The notes beneath the pieces were generated by a model, which was not told the origin of the DNA, searched no databases, and saw nothing but the letters and a program-made list of their open reading frames with translations. This document shows positions 57,272-64,000 of a DNA stretch of 64,000 bases, one piece after another. This stretch comes from Kuschelorhynchus macadamiae (Eukaryota; Arthropoda; Insecta; Coleoptera; Curculionidae): contig JAUTXW010004471.1 of the NCBI GenBank assembly GCA_030620095.1, forward strand, positions 1 through 64,000, given 5' to 3'. A program made the position numbers and the translations under genes. How positions within the stretch are numbered: the stretch's first letter is position 1; each line of letters begins with the position of its first letter.

Positions 57272-58723
57272 CAGTCGCATATGTATTGGACCAAGGGCAT
57301 ATTAAAAATAATTTTATTTTTGTTACCTATTATTTACTACATGTAATATAACTTCAACAAATGCAACTACGTTTATTTGATAGTATGTGGTATTAACAAT
57401 TAATTAACAATATCGCATATCTATATCACTAACAATAATAATGATTAGAAAAATATATTTTTGTTAGGCTTGGAGTATATTAATTGGGCCATAAACGCAT
57501 GCACTCAGATAAAACCGCGTGATTACTTAGTGACATCTGATACAAAATTTATTAAGGTAAATATCTAATCGAGTGGGCTTTAAAAATAATTGAAAACAAA
57601 GATGGCATTAATATTTGAGTCTTTAAAACTGTTTAGTTGTCAAAATGGTTCGCAGAAAAGCACTCTCTATGATATAGAATGGTCACACAAAATGGTCTCT
57701 CTGGAGATAGTATTGCAAAAAGCAAACATTTCTCAAGGGGACAATAAGAAATATTATTTCCCAATTTAAAAAAAGCGGAAATGTTCGGTTAAAAGCGAAG
57801 TCTGGCCGTTCTTCAATTACAGAAAGAGATAAGCGGGTTCTCCGTACACTAATTAAACAAGATCGTCGAGCTTCATCACGGAAGTTAGCTGTAAAATGGT
57901 GAGATGCAATTGGTAAACGCATTTCAAAAGACATCTGGTTGAGAAATATGAAGAAAATGTGATATTGCTTCTACAAAGTAAGTTTATAGCAAAATACAAA
58001 AAAAAACAAATTTAAATGTTTTCATTTTAGGCCAAAAACCGGTTTTGTCCCAAAAACAAAAAAGAAATCGACTTTTGTGTGCAAAGAAGCATAAAATCTG
58101 GTTACAACGTCAGTGGGATTCCGTTATATGGAGCGAAGAGTCTAAATTTGAAGTATGTTTTGTGATTTACGAATTCGAATTATCCGAACGCAAGAGGAGG
58201 AATATCATAGAGACTGCCTCAAGAGAAAAGTTAAATTTCCAGCCTCCGTCATGGTATGGGGATGTATGTCTTCACAAGGGGTTATCGCCTATCGAAACAC
58301 TATGGCATCAAATAAAAAAAACTTTCCAGTCCCGTCCGGGCCATTCCCGAATTAAAGGACAAAATTCAGGAAATCTGGGATAACTTCCAACCAAAATATT
58401 GTAAAACATTAGTAGACACCATGCAAGCAAGACTTGATGCAGTTATAAAACAAAAAGGTAACTGTTCTCAGTGGTAACAGTGGCAAATTATTCAAATTTG
58501 TATGGTCCAATTAATATGCGACAAGCCTAACAAAAATATTTTTTTTATCATCATTATTATTGTTAGTGATATAGATAAGGAATATTGTTGAATAATTGTT
58601 AATACCACATACTATCAAATAAACAAAGTTATTTGAAGTGAATTTATGTTATATACCATAAATACTAGGTAACAAAAATAAATATCTTTTACGAATTCCT
58701 TTGGTCCAATACATATGCGACTG
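57272..58723 (+). mobile_element. Tc1-like element with IR/DR ends, internally deleted
   Basis: Terminal inverted repeats of about 225 bases begin CAGTCGCATATGTATTGGAC. Within each repeat a second related site (GTCGCATATTAATTGGACC type) lies at the inner edge, an inverted-repeat/direct-repeat layout. The transposase frame is broken. It keeps KWSLWR-type DNA-binding parts, SGRSSITERDKRVLRTLIKQ, VIWSEESKFEV and VMVWGCMSSQG, then jumps to LSPIETLWHQIKK. The second catalytic Asp segment is thus deleted, and the first Asp appears as Glu (SEES instead of SDES). It starts 12 bases after the copia LTR. A TA duplication is not evident. Confidence 0.85.
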
Positions 58724-60828
58724 ACCTTACTATTGACGGAAAATGATCATACGTTATTTACTTCTTTGTAAAAAGCGCGATTTCTTCATCGGGCTAACAG
58801 TTGGAGCACATACCAATATGATATTAATAAAATAACTAAAAAAGAAGTTTCCCCAAATTAAAAATGTTTAATCAACCATGATGGAGGAAGAATTGTCAGA
58901 TTTATCTATTATAAGCTGATATACTATTAATTTCGCTTTAAAGAAAACAAGAAAGAATTTTTGTAGTACAGTTTATTTTTGTTAACAGAAAAATTGACGT
59001 TTATCTATAAAATAATAACTTCTTTTTTGTTTTAGGAATATAATGTACTGTACTGTACATACACTTGCTTTGATTTTTCTTTAAAAAAAAATACTGACAA
59101 TCATATTTTAGTAACTAGAATAATTCACATATACCGGGTGACAACGAAATCATTGGCCCAGGCGTCATTCAGCTACTTTTTCAGTTGAAGTTTTGATAAT
59201 TGAATCAAAGATATAGGTCTTTAGGAGTCATATATTACGTTGAAAAACCATTGAATATCGCTTCCAGTGTAACCGAAAGTAGACTTAGGTAATAGAAAAT
59301 AATGTTTGCATGTTTCATAAAAAAATAATCAAAGTGCTTCCTTTATTTGCAGTTTCATTAGGCTGCTTGACAAAAACTCGATCGGTGACATCAAAGTGCG
59401 CCATATTGATATCTCATGCGCCGCTATTTTGAAAACAAATGTCTACTTGTCACATGTCCGGAACAGCCCTGCATAAGATTAATTCTAAATCCCACGTTCC
59501 AGCTTTACATATTCAATACGAATTCGTTACAACCATCATGAATATTAGAGCCTAAATCTAAAAACGACATACTAATATACTTCAGACATTTTATCTTTGT
59601 TGATAAATTAAATTTAAACGAAAACGCATTTTCATTACTCCGATGGCTGGTTTATTCCAAACTTTCCCAATTTCCATAATTTCTTTCTATATTTACTTAA
59701 TATTTTTATAAAATGTATGCTTTTCGAATACTACCTTTTATTAATGTCTTTAAGGCTACGAAAAGAATCTACATTTTCCATGAGGCCGCTGCGGAAGGAA
59801 TGGTTCTTAAATTAGCGTCCCTAGCGGCCTTTAGCCAAAATATAGGTTTATTTCCGCGTAGTACAAGCAAGTATTGTTGAATGTTCGGCATGGGCTTTCT
59901 ACCTTGGTGGTACGATCCTCGGATTTGGATGCGGCACCTATAAGTTTGAATCCCCGTTCAGGGAAATTCCTTTTTTTTTGTAATTTTTTTAAACCTATAA
60001 TAAATAAAAATGCAGCTTAGGTTAGGATTGGTTGGGTTTATTGTAAAAATCCGCGCGCTAATAAAATTCTAAGTCTATATTAAAACAAGGATTTTTTTAA
60101 CAAAATCTATACTGTTAGGTGGATCTATTCCTTTAGGCGTTGAGTTAGCCCATTTTCACAGATAAAACGATCATTAAAGCCATAATAAGTATATTTATAA
60201 TAAAATAATGAATTTTAACACTGCACTAGTTAGTATGAGTCCACGGTAGTGGCGCTAATGTAGGAACCCTTTCTCCCGTAACCAGCCCATCATGTAACAG
60301 TGTTTAAAAATTACATTATTTTTTCAAAAATTTTTGGCTGTAATAATTTTGTAAAAGCGATTAAACTACTAAAACATCTACTTTTATGGCTAAATTACTT
60401 TTATAAAAAAAACATGTAACATATTTGTAATTTCAGTAGGATGACAGAAACTATAATCGTACTCGAATTCAAATATTTATTGCAACCGGAATATTGTTAA
60501 TGATATGTGGATATCAAACCTACTATACATCAAGGAAAATCACTTCTAGCAGTAATGAAAATTTTTATTGTAAATATAATAAAGCACACAATGGGAAATT
60601 AATATTACTCAGATCGGCATTCTTCTAAAACAATCTGCACTTTGATGGATAGATTCGATTTACATTAACACAAAACGCATAAAAATTGTTAATGATGTAA
60701 AAGAAAAAGACATTTTTTATGAATAAAATACAATATGAATCTACAAGGTAATTCATATTTCATTACATACGATGACAGCAACACGTCCAAATTCATTTAA
60801 GACTTAATATTCATAAAGCATATATAAC
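58724..60828. other. Gene-poor stretch downstream of NXF
   Basis: It is the 3' flank of the NXF gene. ACCGGGTGACAACGAAATCA (59134-59153) looks like a mobile-element end. No other gene seen. Confidence 0.4.
59885..59970 (+). ncRNA. tRNA-derived relic (SINE-like)
   Basis: A box A-like CTACCTTGGTGG and a box B-like AGTTTGAATCC are spaced as in tRNA genes. The middle resembles a proline tRNA with a TGG-type loop (TTTGGAT), and a T run follows. Stems are poorly paired, so this is a decayed tRNA or SINE head. Confidence 0.3.
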
Positions 60829-61602
60829 TTACGTAAATGCACTTGGGGGAATTTTGTCGGCCTTGTATAAATCGACAAACAATTCCAAGGACCCTCTCAA
60901 GTCATAAGAACATTCTTCCAGACACCTAAAAAATGGAAAACTAAATAATGGACTCTAGCTTTTTATTTTTGTACATTATTTATTTATATTTTACAATTAA
61001 TTTAAAAAAAAAATGAATTCATACGCCGAAAAATATTGCTCTTAATATGAAATAAAATTAATTTTTACTTAGGTGTTCTAGAAAGATGGCTTTTTTTATA
61101 ATTTCAAATACACGTGTAATAACATTCTGGAAAATTTACGGTTGGGAACACTGGGAACGGGAGCCGTCTTTAGCTAAAATGTGCATTTTAGATAATTTAC
61201 CTGTATACATGTTCGATCTATTTAATATATTAATTCAAGAAATATCAAAAAGCACAAAGCTGGAGATAGATAGCAAACAACTTACTTCCTAGACCACTCA
61301 TCTTTCAAATTCGTAATTTGAGTAAGTGTGCTGATCAAATCTTCATAATCAGTTTTAGCCTGCGGTTTAGGAATGAGCTCTTTATGAACCATTTTTGTAG
61401 GCTCTAGCGTTTCATGAAATGAGTTTCTTTCCTGATGTGTTAAACCATTATACACGTGAAGCTGGTCGTTAATTATGACACATCTTGAGTCAGATAACTG
61501 CAAAGCAAATGACCTGTTAAAGCCTAAAAATCTTTCTTTATCCAGCAGCGAAATCGGTTTTTCATGGAACGCTCCTGTTACTACTATAATAGCACATTTA
61601 TC
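60829..61602 (-). CDS. Nuclear RNA export factor (NXF/TAP family), last two exons
   Basis: The minus-strand exon 61602-61286, after TTGTTTGTAG, encodes the end of the NTF2-like domain (VTGAFHEKPIS, GFNRSFAL, CVIINDQLHVYNGLT), a linker, and ITNLKDEWSRK. Donor AGGAA|GTAAGT joins in phase to exon 60925-60829. That exon encodes CLEECSYDLRGSLELFVDLY and KADKIPPSAFT and stops. This matches the UBA-like TAP-C domain of NXF proteins (EWSxKCLxxxxxD...IPxxAF), with the stop at the family's usual end. NXF exports mRNA through pores, with its NTF2-like domain pairing with NXT1 and TAP-C binding FG nucleoporins. The usual W-D of TAP-C is Y-D here, so a divergent paralogue is possible. The rest of the gene lies beyond 64000. 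Its intron holds a Tc1 element. Confidence 0.88.
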
Positions 61603-61894
61603 CTACAAACAAACAAATATTCTTAAGTATACAAAAGTTAAAAGGGGAAGGCAATTCAAAAATAATTTATATCAAGGAGAAAGTTTCAAACTTTAATAAA
61701 TTAACTAGTGACTTCACAGCATGGAGAATCGTATATAATATACTAGAAACATCGTGACGTCATTTTTTAGGTTGGCACAGACCAATTAACCATCTTCATC
61801 AAGATATGTGACCTAAGAGGTATTTTTTTGAGGGGATGAAAAAAGGTGAACAAGAATCCAAAAATATAGTGATGTTTAGGCATTTGGCATGTAG

Positions 61895-63556
<1,662 letters not shown>

Positions 63557-63609
<53 letters not shown>
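63557..63609. repeat. (TA)n microsatellite, right part
   Basis: TA units continue on the other side of the Tc1-like element. Confidence 0.97.
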
Positions 63610-63611
<2 letters not shown>

Positions 63612-63910
63612 CGTTTTTTTAAAAGGTTTTAATGATATGAAGATCCACAAGCTTCTACTAGGAATAGATTAATTTTTTATCATTATATATTCAGGGTGAG
63701 TAATTGTCTTAGGTTTCTATATTTTTTTAAGATAAAACTCCCCAACAAGTTTGCCTGCATACGACAACTGTTCTTTGTTTCTTTTCTTTTCAGCATTTTT
63801 GAACTGGGTTAACCAGCCGAAACGTCAATAAAAACATCCAAACTTAACTGGTGTTGTTTTTCTTGACACTAGTGTCATTACATGGACTGAAACCCAAGAA
63901 AATCCATTTG

Positions 63911-63914
<4 letters not shown>
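63610..63914. other. NXF intron sequence
   Basis: No exon recognised between the two TA arrays. Confidence 0.35.

Positions 63915-64000
<86 letters not shown>
63915..64000. repeat. (AT)n microsatellite running off the window
   Basis: AT dinucleotides with a single GTGT interruption at about 63959-63962; continues past the end. Confidence 0.97.

Noticed and set aside
61086..61292. Plus-strand 68-codon frame in the NXF locus
   Set aside because: It lies almost wholly in the NXF intron on the other strand and has no protein family resemblance.

Overview
The window is eukaryotic nuclear DNA, very AT-rich and intron-containing. It is almost certainly from an insect: Tc1/mariner, Transib, hAT and copia elements and jockey-like LINE pieces are packed together, and one clear host gene has insect-like architecture. 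The order cannot be fixed from sequence alone. Bacterial signals (operons, Shine-Dalgarno sites, CRISPR) are absent.

Host content is sparse. The best host gene is the 3' end of a nuclear RNA export factor (NXF/TAP family) on the minus strand at 60829-61602. Its last two exons carry the end of the NTF2-like domain and the C-terminal UBA-like (TAP-C) domain. A second candidate is a secreted protein on the minus strand: TATA box about 9510, 5'UTR exon ending at 9199, signal-peptide exon 5059-5286. A third, weaker candidate is a set of exon-like blocks at 44672-45266.

The rest is layered mobile DNA. 0-18 kb: two broken Transib (RAG1-like) copies, one with a tRNA-like insert, plus Tc1 relics and LINE debris. 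18.1-30.9 kb: a 12.8-kb DNA transposon with CCCAGATAGCA termini and AAGCACTT subterminal repeats. It carries a spliced Tnp2-like transposase gene (about 742 aa) and a six-exon DUF4806 protein gene. An intact 2.87-kb hAT element with 8-bp target duplications and a 0.6-kb foldback MITE lie inside its first intron. 31-35 kb: a THAP relic, a foldback MITE, a LINE, and two further pieces of a transposase whose N-terminal piece lies at 16.7 kb, so one old gene was split by later insertions. 39-43.8 kb: LINE remnants, one interrupted exactly at a TA by an intact mariner-like element with 0.6-kb inverted arms. 48.4-50.5 kb: an intact 698-aa Transib transposase. 52.3-57.3 kb: a decayed copia element. 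57.3-58.7 kb: an internally deleted Tc1-like element with IR/DR ends. 62.1-63.6 kb: an intact Tc1-like DD34E element inserted in a TA microsatellite in the NXF intron.

The genes do not form a pathway; they record successive transposition. Four transposase genes look potentially functional: hAT, mariner, Transib and the terminal Tc1. The two-gene large element is the most unusual system here.
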